Shown piece by piece: positions 36,102-50,200 of a DNA stretch of 64,000 nucleotides; position 1 is the first letter of the stretch, and every line of letters starts with the position of its first letter. This DNA comes from Tubiluchus corallicola (Eukaryota > Priapulida > Priapulimorpha > Priapulimorphida > Tubiluchidae), in contig JAQGDQ010000100.1 in assembly GCA_030141605.1 (NCBI GenBank), positions 310,001 to 374,000 on the forward strand, read 5' to 3'. The notes below the pieces were generated by a model, which made no database searches, was not told where the DNA came from, and saw nothing but the letters and a program-made list of their open reading frames with translations. A program made the translations under genes and the position numbers.

Positions 36102-39068
36102 CTGCAATGTAAAAAAATTAAAATTAATGTCTACAGTTGTTAAGTATGCAATTATTATCAATTTGTGGCAATCATTTGCTCATTACAGAACATTAAATTT
36201 ATTTAGAATGACATGAAGTGAGCATAGTAGCTTCAGTGGGCAAATAAAAATATTTAGCAGAATCATAGTGTATGCATGGGATAAATTTCAATGTTCAATT
36301 TATAAAACGAATGATGAAATTTTGTTTTACCTGTTTTAGTTTTTGCCAAGTGAGCATTTCCCGCTTGTACCGTTCAAATTCTCGACACCACTCCACGTAT
36401 TTCTCCTGGTATTTCTGCTGACTGTTTGGCGCTTCACATACAACTGAAAACACGAAAGATCTTGATAAACTGTCAGCATTTGGCCTGGTATTCTATTCTA
36501 ACAAAAAGCACCAACTAAATCACCTATCAGTACAAACGAGTGTAATTAATTCAGTTAACAGGCAATCAATGTAGGCCTTAGGGTGAGCAAATAACTTATT
36601 AGCAACAGGTTTCTTACATTAGGTTGTGCACTTTGCCAGTGCACAGATTGTTAAATGTGTCATTTGCCAGCGTATACTTCAAAAGTGTTGTCAGTTGTAC
36701 ACTTTACCCGGTGCAGTACATTATACTTTTTTGCCTGTTATGCAGGGCTGGCCTTAAGCCAATTAGACCGTTTGCTTCCAGGCTCCAGCAATTTAGTTTA
36801 CTTGAATTTTCATCTTTTCAGAATAAAAAATTTATATTTTTAGTAAACACAGTGATTTAAACACATTAAAACAAGTGCTGTAAGTTGTAACTATGTACTG
36901 TTCAGTGGTGATGTAAACATTTTCTTGCTACTCATAAGGGTTACAAGCATGCAATTTTATATAATAATGTAGCTGTTTAGTCCATTAACTCTTATGGACT
37001 ACATTTTTAACGACACATTCTTATTGCCTTTCATTATCTCATAGAAATATAAAACATATAAAAGCACATTTTTACGATTCTACAGACTTTAGCCTGTAGA
37101 ATTGGATGGGAGGTTAAGGCCCATCAAAATGGTTACAAGAGGGCCTCTTAATGTTGGGCCGGCTGTTATGTTTTACCAGCAAACATTTCGTCAGTTAGTA
37201 TATTGCCATCATTGTTACCAATTACCAGCATTTCATTTTTACTAAACAAATTTAATCAGTGAATGTTTTAATAGTGCAATTTCGTCAGGTATAATGGTCC
37301 TAGTTTTACAGGATACTGATACCATAACAAAATTATCCAGTTTTACAAGTATTTCTTTTCTTGGTTAACACAGTGTTTCACTATTGCACATATTTTCGCA
37401 TCAAATATTTGATCAGTACAATTTTCCCTTTACAGCATTATACCTTGTCACTTATATATTATAAGTTATGATATTATTAAATTTTAGACTATCAGCTACC
37501 ACCAGCTGTAATGGTGACTGTTATAATTTGATATAAGCAAATAAATTTGCAAGAATAATGACCAGAACACCACTCTTATCTCAACAATTTATTTGTCGTA
37601 ACTCTGGTTTATTTACTAAGTAAAATTTCAATAAAATAGATAAAATCAAATTTTTTGTAACAACCATTAAAATTATAGTAACTTTCAAACAGGAACGTCA
37701 GCAAAGGCACATACTGGCAACACTGCCATGTTATTGTTCTAGGTAGGATAAGAAATAGATGACAAGCCGAACCACTGCTAAAGGCACAGGTACGTGGTAA
37801 AAGAGGAAGAAACTTGAAGTAGGATAAGCAACTGAAGTAGGAAAACGTTTTTCTTATCACATACGGAATCTATACCTGCAAAAAGTGCAAACGCCTGGTC
37901 AACAGATTTAACTTAATAGGTTTCACATCTAAACATATACAAGACAGATCAGGGAACCCTCTAGTAACACTTTCTGTAGGGTTTTGTAATATAAGACCGT
38001 AAAGCTTCAGCTCTTATATTATTTACATTACATTATTATATTTTGCTGTTGCATTTTATGAAATGTTTAAAGATACTAACAAGTGTCACTGTGTTGCTGT
38101 TTAATTACGTAATACATTTCAAGTCAAGCTGTTAACGTTAGATATGTGTCTCCTTAATTTTAGCTTTTTCAAGTTCATGGGCAACAATTACAGTCAGTTA
38201 GTTGCTGACTTAATTTGTTCTAAAAAAAGTACACTTCTTGCCTCAAGATATTTTTCAGCACATTTCAGAGCAAAAGTGACATAGAACATATAAAATAAAC
38301 TTAATAAATCAAAAATCTATTATGCACACTTATGTGCCAAGTTGTATCTAAAAATGTGGAGCCATACCTGAGTTGACCAAGATTTCGTATCTATTGAGAG
38401 TCTGAGTTTGAAGGACACATTTGTATTCTCCAGCTTGAACGGAATTGATGTTTATCAATACAAGTCCATAATCAGACGTCAAGATTTGTCTATCATCGTA
38501 GACGATGGGCTTATCTTTGTGCAACCATTTAATCTTGTATCTTTCAGGATCTAGTGGTTGCAAGTAATCAGGAATTTTACAGGGAAGGAAAACAGTCTGT
38601 CCTGGTACGTTTTCCATCTCCACAGCTCCTCCCATCTCTTTAATAGCAAATTTCAGTTAATCAACAGCTAAATCTAGAAATCTTGAAATCTCTTAACAAC
38701 TATCAGTCTCAAAATGTTCTTAATGAGCTTTTTTGCAGTTATTATTCGTTATACAAAATCCACCAATAAGATCTCAAACTAAAAGGACATTTTTGTGTTT
38801 ATTAAATTGTAATCAATGCTTAAACTTTACAAAGTCTGCTGTACATAGGGTGAACGGGTGCAATTTGTGGTGGCTTTACAGCCGAGTGGTTTGGTACGTA
38901 TCATTCGTTTGAATGGCTCATGACCATCATTCGCCGATGTGATTCTAACTGTTTACCTTGTATAGGGAAGACATATATTCATGGACAGTTGAATACGGCC
39001 AAAACACCTCTGCCGTAGGCCAAACTCGTAAGTGGCCCCTCAAATAGAAAGTTGGCATGTTTTAGTAC

Positions 39069-39120
<52 letters not shown>

Positions 39121-42100
39121 GCATCCTTCTGTCTCGAAAGACAATGGATTGTGCGCCAAGAGAGTCAGTTATTAATCAAGTTGATGGAGCTGCAGCGTCG
39201 ACTGTGACTGAGCAGTCCGATCCTTGAGCGGCAGTTCCGGCTGCAGGTTACACATTGGAAGGACAATATATATATATTGTTGTAATTTTTTTTGCAATGG
39301 CCAAATGTCAACAAATGATACATATATCATAACAAGAACTTCAACAAAATGCAACACATACTTATAGTACAGAGGCCCATACTCTGGACTCTATACTAAT
39401 TGTACAGAGGCCTTTATGGGTTTGAATACATTATATAATGAAATACCCGGTGTACACTTCAAACAAGGTTAACACTGCACCACAAATTCGTTTAAGTGGT
39501 CCCCAGATACCCGTGGGCCCAAAGCAATGGCCTAATATGCCTATTGGTAAATTTGGCCCTACTAGTTAGAAGGATATATCTTTGACAATGAGCCAGGCTC
39601 CGATCATGAAGAATCATCACATTGGGCAACCCAGCAGTTGAATGCTGGACTCTTTGTTGCAGTATGAGCACTAGTATAAAACGACCAAGGGGCTTACCAA
39701 GGGCGTCTTTGACAAGTAAGTGTTCCTAAAGACTACTTCAGTGTCAGATGTCAATATGTTAGTGTCATTGCTGACACAAAGCATATTAACAAGGTTTTTA
39801 TTTTCAAAGACAAAAGTTTAAAACAACTTTAGGGCACTCTTCAGGCAAATTTTAATAAAACATTTTAAAACAAATCTTAATACTAAAATACAACAAATGT
39901 CAAATTTACGTAACATATATTAACTAAAGCAAAATTAAAATAGATTCTTACCTACACGGCAAACATCGCCTTTCATATCACGAACAGATTGCAATAAACT
40001 GAAAGTAAGCCAAAAATGTTAGTTTAAGAGACATTTTTTTAAATAGAAAGAAATGTCATTTTATGCTAGGAAAATATCAAGGATATATATGTTCAAGAGG
40101 ATATTACTAGAATTAGTAAAATTAAGACTACTATTAAACCAGTTATGGCTGGCATACAAATTTTTAATAAATTTAACACTTTTTGCCATATTATCTTTAC
40201 CACGAGGCTGGGCAAACAGCCGAATGTTTGTGGCACATGCTTCACGACTTAAGTAAAGTAACACTGCTGCTGGTCAGTGAACGGTTTGTGATTGTCTGGG
40301 TGTAACACTTGCACTGGACAGCTCATTCACTATATTAATTCTGGCTGTTTGTCTTGTTGAAAATGTATACGATTTGAATGCGGCAATCACACCTCTGTGC
40401 TGCAGTGCAGTGTTTCATCTTAAAAGATCATCCCCGATAATGAACCAGATTCTAGTCTTGCCACAAAAGTTAAAATTAAGTAACCTTTGCCACTAAGTGC
40501 GGGAAATCAACTAACTTTAAATCAAGAGATAATATAGTAGGTTTAGTTGTTTCAATAAGTATGTCTTACGTAATTTAACAGTAGCCTGTGAATCACTATA
40601 TACATATATTACCTTGCAGTGTCTTTGGTGATCAGATTTGGGAGACTGTGGCAGACAGAGTCAGATTTACTGTACACACAGTATGGATCGTGTACACAAT
40701 TATCACACAGTTTATAACGATCACACTGTGATACAGGCATTTGATACACTCCACTATCTGCTCCGGCATACAAATACTGATTCTGTAAAAGTGCACAGAA
40801 TGGCTAAAATTAAACTTAACATAATTAAAAAGGAATTGAAAAAGTGAAAAAGTGCAATAATTGTTACTTCAGAACTGAAACTCAATAAAGATGGCTTTCT
40901 AACAAGTGATGTGATAGTTGTATATTGACCTACCGGATTTAATGCTAGAAAACGAATATGCTCATCAGTGATACGGTAAGTTGCAATGTGATTAAAGTGA
41001 GGAGTACTCATTTTACGATCTTCCCACGTGACAACTTTGTGTACTTCTCCGGAATCTAAAAAATAATTTAGTTGTTTACCAAGTTTTACAATGCACCATC
41101 TGTAATTCATAATAAAATAAGAGTTTTTGAGTAAGTTCATTACAGAACACAGTAGTTGCAAGCTTACTTGTGCCAAGGAAATAGACCAGGTACTCCTCAT
41201 CCATTCCAGCTATCTGATCTACAACTAATGTTGTAAATATAACATCTCTCTTGTAAAACACAGGTTGGCCATGTACGCTAGGCACAGCACTATCCATGAG
41301 CGGATGATCTTTAATGAAGTTTAAGACATCGTCCCTTAATTTTCTAGAGTCAGCCACACACTAAAATACAAATAAAACAATAATTCCAGGTGGTTCATAA
41401 CCTTTTGCTAAGGTGTACAAAAACAAAGAGCAATAGTACAAAACAATTTATTACATTAAAGTATTGCTGAAGCAATAACTAATCTATTATGATCTCAAAA
41501 TTTGATGTGTAAGCCTTCAGATAGTAAAGTACTAAGCAGAAAGAAAATCATCAATGATGTGATAAATTATGCCTACTGGTATTTATTCAGGAATTGTGCA
41601 GAATGCGTTCTGACCATCCTCAATGGTCATTTTCAATCCAAACTATACAAAAGAACAAACTATCAACAGTGTCGTTCCTGTAGCATTGCCTCACAATTGA
41701 AAACAGGCTCTTGCTATGCGGGAAACTTAGTCTTAAAATAATCACCAACGATGTAACAAATGTACCTACTAAACAGATTATAATGTTCTAAAATGAAAAA
41801 GTTCTGCTGTACTTTTTAATTTGACAGAAAAAGTATAAGTGACTAACTGGCAAAATGCTACATTTTGGATTTCAAGAAAAAAGTTTTACACAGTCACCTT
41901 TCCAGGGCGTGGTTCAGGTACATCCTGATTTCTCACTGGTAACCATGCGGATGTGTAGCTTGCCTGTTCTTTAAATTTTCCTCGAAAAGCTGCCTCAATT
42001 TGCTCATTGGTAAAGACACATACAGCAGACCCAGTCAGCCCATTCCTAAATGAAAGCATTGGAAAAGTAAACAATGTAGCATATTCAACAAAATACTTGC

Positions 42101-44198
42101 CATTGTACAGTCACTATTGAAACATTACAACAATACTTAAAAAAATTGCCAAACTCTGAATTCATATAGTTACTAAATAGTATATTTAGGAAGCTACTGG
42201 TGCAAAAATAGATGTGTTTACTAGGCACTATTAAGCATTAATGAATAAATTTAAATCCTTCTTCTTTTTGCAGACTTCAATACAAAGATTATCTGATAAG
42301 TTTGCCACATCTGGTAATGATGTGAATTGTGTCACAGATGTGACAGTAATTCTTATTCTGATAACAGTCTACGATACCCATACTAGGGACATTTCTTAAA
42401 AAGTACTTAAAAATGTGAAACATACAGCGATGTAGTGAATACAGCATAAAAAACTTGGTCGTTGTCCGGCAAAGTGTAGACATCTCCTGCAAAAAATAAA
42501 TACTTCAAATTCATACCATCATACCCACCCGACAAAAATAAGAAATGGCAACACAGAAATCTTCATGTGCAAAGCAACAGTGAAACTGCAATGATTCAAA
42601 CAAACACGAGAAATTAGCATGCAAAAACAATTCAAGTAGCAAGTGAATCAGGAAGCTAAAATTTCCATGTTTTAAAAGCAATAATATAGCCTAATATTTG
42701 TTTAAACCATATAAGTCGCAGAGAAGTGAACTCTATATCTCTGTCTATATCTTAAATGTCCAATATAACTAACAGGCATCAACACTATGTAAAAAAGCCT
42801 AAACAATAACTAACATACTTATTTCATTAAAGTAAAATGGGAATTCTCCTGGAATTGAGCAGTTTAATCTAGTTTTCAAATACGTTGTCCAGTTCTCAGT
42901 TAACACATTGCGGCCACCCACATCTTTCTATGAAAAGCAAAGTAAAAAACTCAGCATTAAAAAAATACAGGCAGGAAGAACACACACCTTGACAACAGCA
43001 AATCAAGAAAGTTATTTACGAGTCTCCATAAACTACGTAGCCAAACTATTTATGAAGCCTTCTTTTTAACGTACCAGTAAATTAGAAGCATACGACATGT
43101 TAGCATAATTAAGATAAATAGTAATAAACCGCATACTATATTAAAGGTCTTTAAGATAGAGTTAACTGCTTACCTTGCATACTCTCACTATACGCGAATA
43201 AACTGTTTTACCACAGTTGATATATTCAACTGCAGTTTCTCTGAAGAAAAAATAGACGTACTCTCCCATGTCAAATGATGCGACAAATTTGGGATCTAAG
43301 AATAAGAAAGAATTATGAAACTTTCAATAACAATAAGTGCAAGTTAATCGTGGCAGAAATTTGGCAGAAGCAGCATGCCAAAAACACTGTAAAATTTTAC
43401 AAACAATGCCCAGAAAACTTATACTAGCGAGTACATGCATACTGAAAATGACTTCTTAACACTCAATTACAAGCACCCAAAATGTTAAATAAAGGTTTAA
43501 AAAAGTTTCTGAATTTATTCTACACATTCAGAAATGGAGAAATATCAGGAATGCCTAAGGACAAAAGCAAGATATCTTCTACAACGTCCACCTTTGTTTC
43601 CATCACATTTTGAGCAGTGTTTCTATATGTAAAGCTAACGGTGCGTTAATGCAGTAGGCTCAGGTTAGTAAAACATGTTTGAAAAAGCAGAAACATTATC
43701 GTATTAAATTAAATTAACTAATTTAACTAACTAACTAACAGATCAAATTAACTAAACAAATAAAACAATATCACTTCTCCTCTGGAAATAAAACACAATA
43801 AGTTCAGTAAAAAGAAACTTTTATGAATGTTCATTGTTCTTGCAAAAAATTCATACCATTTAGCCACTTTGAATCAGCTTGTGGAGTCCTCAAAAAGCTG
43901 TACACTTCTCGTCCATTGCGCTGTAAAGATGGGCGGTAGATGATTGGATCATTTGAATAGTGTGCATTTGTTCCAGCATAAATAGTGGGCATATTGTCTG
44001 GGTTACCCTTTTCTAAGAAGAAAAAAAATTGTTGATACTTTACATAAAAACAGTTTGAATGATGTACAAAACTTTCACACAGTGTCTTTATACTCTGGAA
44101 GAAACAATGAGCATACGCCAAGAAGAGGCAAAGCAAGAGAGGCAGAGATAGAGAGAGAGAGAGAGGGAGAGAGAGCAAGAGAGAGAGAGAGGCAGAGA

Positions 44199-44229
<31 letters not shown>

Positions 44230-44249
44230 CGAGAGAGAGAGAGACAGAG

Positions 44250-44281
<32 letters not shown>

Positions 44282-47200
44282 GGAGAGGCAGAGAGAAAGA
44301 GAAGAGAAGTAGCAGCTTACAGTGCTACAGCAAAATAATGTAGGTCTGCATGTCTGTGCAAGGACAGAGAATACAATTTATTAAAAATTTTGTTAGCGTT
44401 AACGTGTCTCAGCCTAAAAAACGATTTAAAAACTAGCCTAAGTAAAATGTCAGCGTAAAAAAACTGACATAAAAATTGCCTTTGCACCTACGTCTCAATA
44501 AGTAGGGTGAGTACTTCTTTCACAATACTCTTCTGCACTAGAATGACATTGTAAGGCTGTACATTCTAAAAAATGTTTTGCATGTATTCCAACATTTTTG
44601 GTTGGTTGAAAATGTTTTATTTATATTCGCTTAATGCTTATCCACACTCTTCTCAGCTTCATCAGAGTGAAATGTATACACGGGAACTCCTTTAGTGTTT
44701 TGTTGTGAACATACGAATACAAGGCAACTGTACAGTTTACTTCACATTATTTACTTAAAGATTTCAGTGAAATTGTTGAAAAAGGAAAAACGTTACTTAT
44801 AAGTCCACTTTAATTGTGTGACACCATCACACATAGACAATGCAACAGATAGCCGCGCTAGGCTATATGATGTCATCGGCAAAAGTTAATATTGCTTAAC
44901 ACCTCACACAAGCATTGCATAGAAAGCAAGGTTAACAGAATGTACATAGCAGGAAATTTGCACGTGGCAGGCAACATTGGCCTTTAACGAATTCTCAATC
45001 ATACATGTGCATTTAATATACTAAACTCACTTTGTTCTTTACTGTTTGATAAATTCGGCAGACACAGGTATTAAGCTAATCTTGGCAAATGCCTTAAACT
45101 GAGGTCTAACTATGCCACTATTAGTTAAAAAATGAGGCAAGCTAGAAAAGAACACTTCACTTATTTTTAAATTTATTCCTTGTTGTATTACCTGTACCTT
45201 GACCATATCACACATTATACGTTACACGTTTCACATTATACATGGTTATCTGATTATACCTATCCATATGGCTGTTGACTGATCATTGGGGTTGTACGGA
45301 CACTTTCCTACTCCTGACCCATGTGGAGCAAATGAAGAATACCTTCGTAAATCCGGCTGAAAGCAACAGTAAAAAGTTGTCACACCATTTTTAGTAACAT
45401 GGCAAGTAACAGTGTCTAGTATAACACAGCATTTAAAATAATCGAAATTTATCTCACCTCAAATAAATAATCCATGGGATTAAATGAATTAGTTCCACAC
45501 ACATAGAGTTGACCGTTACCAGTTTTCTGTATAACAGCTATATGATTCATGCACTGGTATTGCTGAAATAAATATACACAAATTAAAAAAGCTTGTCGAG
45601 TAGTCAACAAATATATAAGTCTGCATTATATAAATCAGGTATTACTCCTCCTTGAAAATAAGATTTTAAAGCTAGTTTATTAACAAAGGCCGCATCTATC
45701 ATTTTACTACCTTATTATTACAGGCATACAATTTGTTGTGCTGTTTAGGACTAATGGCCCATAATCTGTCAGAAGCGAAACTAGTCGTAAAAATGCTCTG
45801 AAAGAGGACAAGATAACTCAGAGTAATTTTTTAGTTACAGTTACTTGTGAAAAAGGACTGGTACTTACAAGCCTTTTGCAATGGTACATGTTACAAGAGC
45901 AAACTGCAATTATACTAATCGATGCCGTTAATCAAGAAATGGTGGCTTTGAAAGAATCCAGCTGTGAATTATAGCCTGACCCCATGTTATGAAAATTTTC
46001 TAACTTACCTTTCTTTAATTTTAAGCAAATACGAATTAATACAAAAATGTGTATGTACATGCACTGATTCACGTACTAATGTACATAACACATTAATTAC
46101 ATTTCTGAATAAAATACCTAAGTGGCCAAGTGGCCAACTATACTACCACATTCTGTGCGAAGGTGGGACAAAAAGATGATGTTGCTGCACTAAATCTGAC
46201 TAGCATTGCTTTTTCTAATATTTTTCCTTGGTTAAAAGAGCAGCAAAACGAAATTAAAATTGTTTTAGCAAAGCGAATCCGCAAATTGTTTTCTTTTTTA
46301 CAACTAGAGGAAAACACAAATGCATTGCCAGCAGAATGAAAGAAAACTAATCAAGTAAAAAGCTTTATGTCAAAACTGATGGGAAAAGTTTATCGTATAC
46401 AGTCAGCTATTCAGCAAAATGTCAGACAACTGCGGGGTCTTCACTCGGTTTTATCTTAACATCCGTCCGGTTTCCTTAATCACAGACAATCACTGCTGAT
46501 GACGCTATTGATCGATGAAGTTCAATTCATTGCGCTTCTTTGGGCTTTTTACGAAAGTCACTTCATAACAGATGGCAAACAAAAGAGTGTCATTTAACGA
46601 ACATCTATCCTCGATGTTCAGATAAATAGCTGCTATATTGACAAATGAAAATCAATCCAAATGCTATACTGCAATAACTTTGAAATAATACACGATACAT
46701 TGGTAAGTTTGGCTTTGTGCGTAATTTATTTACATATATGAACATACCCAAAGTTAACTGCCAAATGAACTATTCAAAAAGAAATTAAGCACTTTGCATA
46801 TACTCATTTGTGTGTTGATGCAAACAAGCTCTTACAGACATCTAACGGATACGACTTTATGAAAGCGCAAGAAATATTTTATGGCACATAAAGGGTCAAA
46901 TTTGGACCAAAATGATCACATAGACATCTGGTCAATAAAAATATAACAGGGTTTTAATATTTTGCAAGAAAATTGTTATTTTTATAATAAAAGATCTACC
47001 GTACCTCGTGATTTCCTTGGCGGCAAAACTCCTGATCTGTGGATTCAAATGTAAGCATGGGATCGGACATAGAATACTAAAACACAAAGTAAATAAGAAT
47101 TGCAATTAGCATATATATATACAATGCTTGTAAATAAACAAAAACACCTTATAAAAAGCAAATTAACGATCTCGATTAAAAATCCAAGTCTCCAATCTGT

Positions 47201-50200
47201 ATGGCTGCTGAAACCTCATGACTGGATAAAAGTGCACAACATTAGAGGCAAGTCCTAATCTATCAGCTTAGATGAACGATTGCTGAAAGTTATGTTGCTA
47301 TACGCAGTAATATGAAACAAATAATATTAGTTTTTTTACTCACTTTTCCTCCTTTATTAGTAATATCTTCAAGGTTTAATCTATAAATATAATTCCTGAA
47401 AAAGATAGATAACAAAGTGATTGATAACTGTGCGATTATAAACCTATAACATTATCATCAGTGACTGCTTCTTTAAAAACTAGTAACTGACAACAGTGTA
47501 AAAGAATTCCCAAATTTTTACCCAACTTTAAAAATCTGCTACTTGAACCAGCTGTAGATGAAAAACGTATGTGTATTGTTTAAAACGTTGCAAAAGGTTT
47601 TAATGAATCTTTATTCAAACAACTTCTATACCATTTTTATGTTTTTTATTTCTGACTAAAAATATTTACTGATTCTACTGAGAGTTGTGTCATGGGTAGT
47701 TCCTGCATGTATTGCTATAAAGTAAAGGTGGTTTTAGTAATTGTTATTTCAATAATTAAATTCAAATCAGCAAAAATACAGCTTGAAGCCTGAAAAGTGA
47801 TTACTTACAATGTGTAATTGCTTCATAATTAAATGTAAACACTTATGGGTCTGGTGGAGGAAGGAACTCAATATTTCTTATTATGCTATTTCAGAACAAT
47901 TTGTGAATGTATTTTTAGCTTTTCATTTGTCCTTGGGATGTCCTGTGCAACTACCATTAATGCTATAGACTGTTAAATGTTGCTGAAATTATTGTTGAAG
48001 GAGGGAAGCCGCTCTCTTTAGTAAAATAGGTTCTTTCATTAAATATCCCAGATATTGCAATTCACAGCATGTAAATGACGTGGAAATTGTAGTTCTTTCG
48101 CAGATAATTACTTTAACGGGAAAAATGACTGCCATGCATAACCATCTGCCAATTTTAAACTCCTGTCAAGAGTTGGGAACCCATAAATCCTGGTTAGCCA
48201 GACATGAAACCAGGCAGCTGCCAAAAAGAACCTGTAGTTTTTCTCTCGCCCAGCAGGGGCCAGTCAAACAGATTCAAGGCTTCGTCGAGTGAGTTCTGTT
48301 TTCCGCAACAAATACTTATGCAACGCAAACACAGATTTTGAACCTGATTAGCTCTCAAGTAGAAGCACGTGCAAGGGCCATTTTGTATAAACATTTAGAC
48401 CACAAGCTAGCAAATAAATATAGACTGATGGCTAATGAAGAACAGCAACGGCTGCAAAGTAGTGAAACCACATGAAGAAAAGTGTGGAGAAAAAACTCAA
48501 CTCAGTTACTGAGAAAATTCCTGTAGAACTGCTTGAAAAAATGAGTCAGGAAGAGAATAATTAGAAGGGGGACTGCAAGAGAGTTGTAGTCTCGCGCCCT
48601 GATAGTCACTGGGCAAAGCTATTTATAGTCATTTTTTGCACTTATGACTTTCACTATAACTTTTTGAACAAAAAAAGCAATGGGTTTCCTCAGGTCTTCC
48701 TTGTAGCAAGTCTGTTCTGTTTCGCCAGTTTTGACTTTATGGACATTTTTTGATCTTGTGGCCTTGACCTTTGACTATTTGAACTTAAAATCGATAGCTT
48801 AATGAAAACATATATACAGACAGACAGATAAGTGGGACTAAACGCCCTACCCATGCTTCGACTACCCTGTAGGCGTAGATAAAAAAATGTGATGCAAAGA
48901 CAAAGCAACCCGCCCGACGTAGAGGGATTACTTATATACGCAAATAGAAGTAAAGAACTTCACTCGATAGATTTTTATAACTTTTATTACGCAATACTGA
49001 AATGTCAAGAAGATAAAAGAAACGTTTTACCTGAAGAGGTATTGGAATAAAAAGGGTGAAAAGCATTGCTGTAATGTGCATATTTGCTCATCTACTTTAT
49101 TAACATACGTAATTATAAATCCTAAAAGCAATTTCATGCCCAAGCGTCCCGCATAACAGAATCCACACATAAATTACAAGCAGTTCAAGTTCAAGTCATG
49201 TAATAAAAGCATTCATATTTTGAGAACAGTACCAGACAGACAGACTAATATTGATTTGAACGAACGTTTCCCCTTTATATCTGATGCTCAGACATTAAGG
49301 AATGATGATGAGCAAGCGTGGAGGAAAAGTCAGTCACATTCCAGACTGTTTTTCCACCGCCGGCGTTCAACACCTCCAACATGATGCAGCCGGGCGTCTG
49401 ATGCGTTCTCTTTCTAATGAACGATGTCACCTCTTTAAAACACCACCCGCCTCATCGTGCCAGGAAGCTCTAACAAGTTATTTCACCAAGTTCCAGAATT
49501 CAAAACTTGGTACTGATCCTACACATTCACTTGTTGCGTCTGTAAAGCCAGTAAAACCTGCAGATAATTCACTCTTGGGCCGTTTTTACAGCAGAGATCT
49601 CGTCAACATCTGTTACCCTGTGACCTAACATCATCTTTTACGATCTTCCAATCATAAACTGAAAATAATTTTAAACTGCTGGGAAGAAAGGCAAAGTTTA
49701 TTTCAGGAAGAGGTAATACAAGCTGAGATTACGAATTTCCTGCTTGTAAAATTGTTTTACTGTCACACGTAAATTTTGGAGGAATTTTCCCACATAATGA
49801 ATATACAGTAACTAGTAGTCTACAATATAACGTTGTAGGTGCAGAATATAACTGGCGGATTAGAAATAATTAAATGCAAGCACTTACATAGCTCCTACGT
49901 ATAAAACACCAGCGTCTATATCTAGTAGAAATGTCCTATAGTAATAATGACCAGCACTGAAGTTTTGTACATAATCTGAAAAAGAAATAAAATTCATATT
50001 AATAAAATAGAATTCCCATTTATTTTTTATACAAAAGTTGGATATTAACAGACAAAATTTACTGCGTTCACGGTTACACAGTACCTAATAACATTATATA
50101 AAGTGTTTTGTAGAAAAATAATTTGTATATATATATATCTCATATATATATATATATATATATATCATGTATATATCATATATCATGTGTCATATATATA

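Noticed and set aside
41502-41741. 79-residue + strand frame inside the Sema2 gene
   Set aside because: Intronic, no domain, no start context; most likely chance.
44055-44312. Arg/Glu-rich frame on the + strand and Leu/Ser frame on the - strand
   Set aside because: Produced by the GA-rich microsatellite; the lower part of the minus frame is the real Sema2 exon 7.
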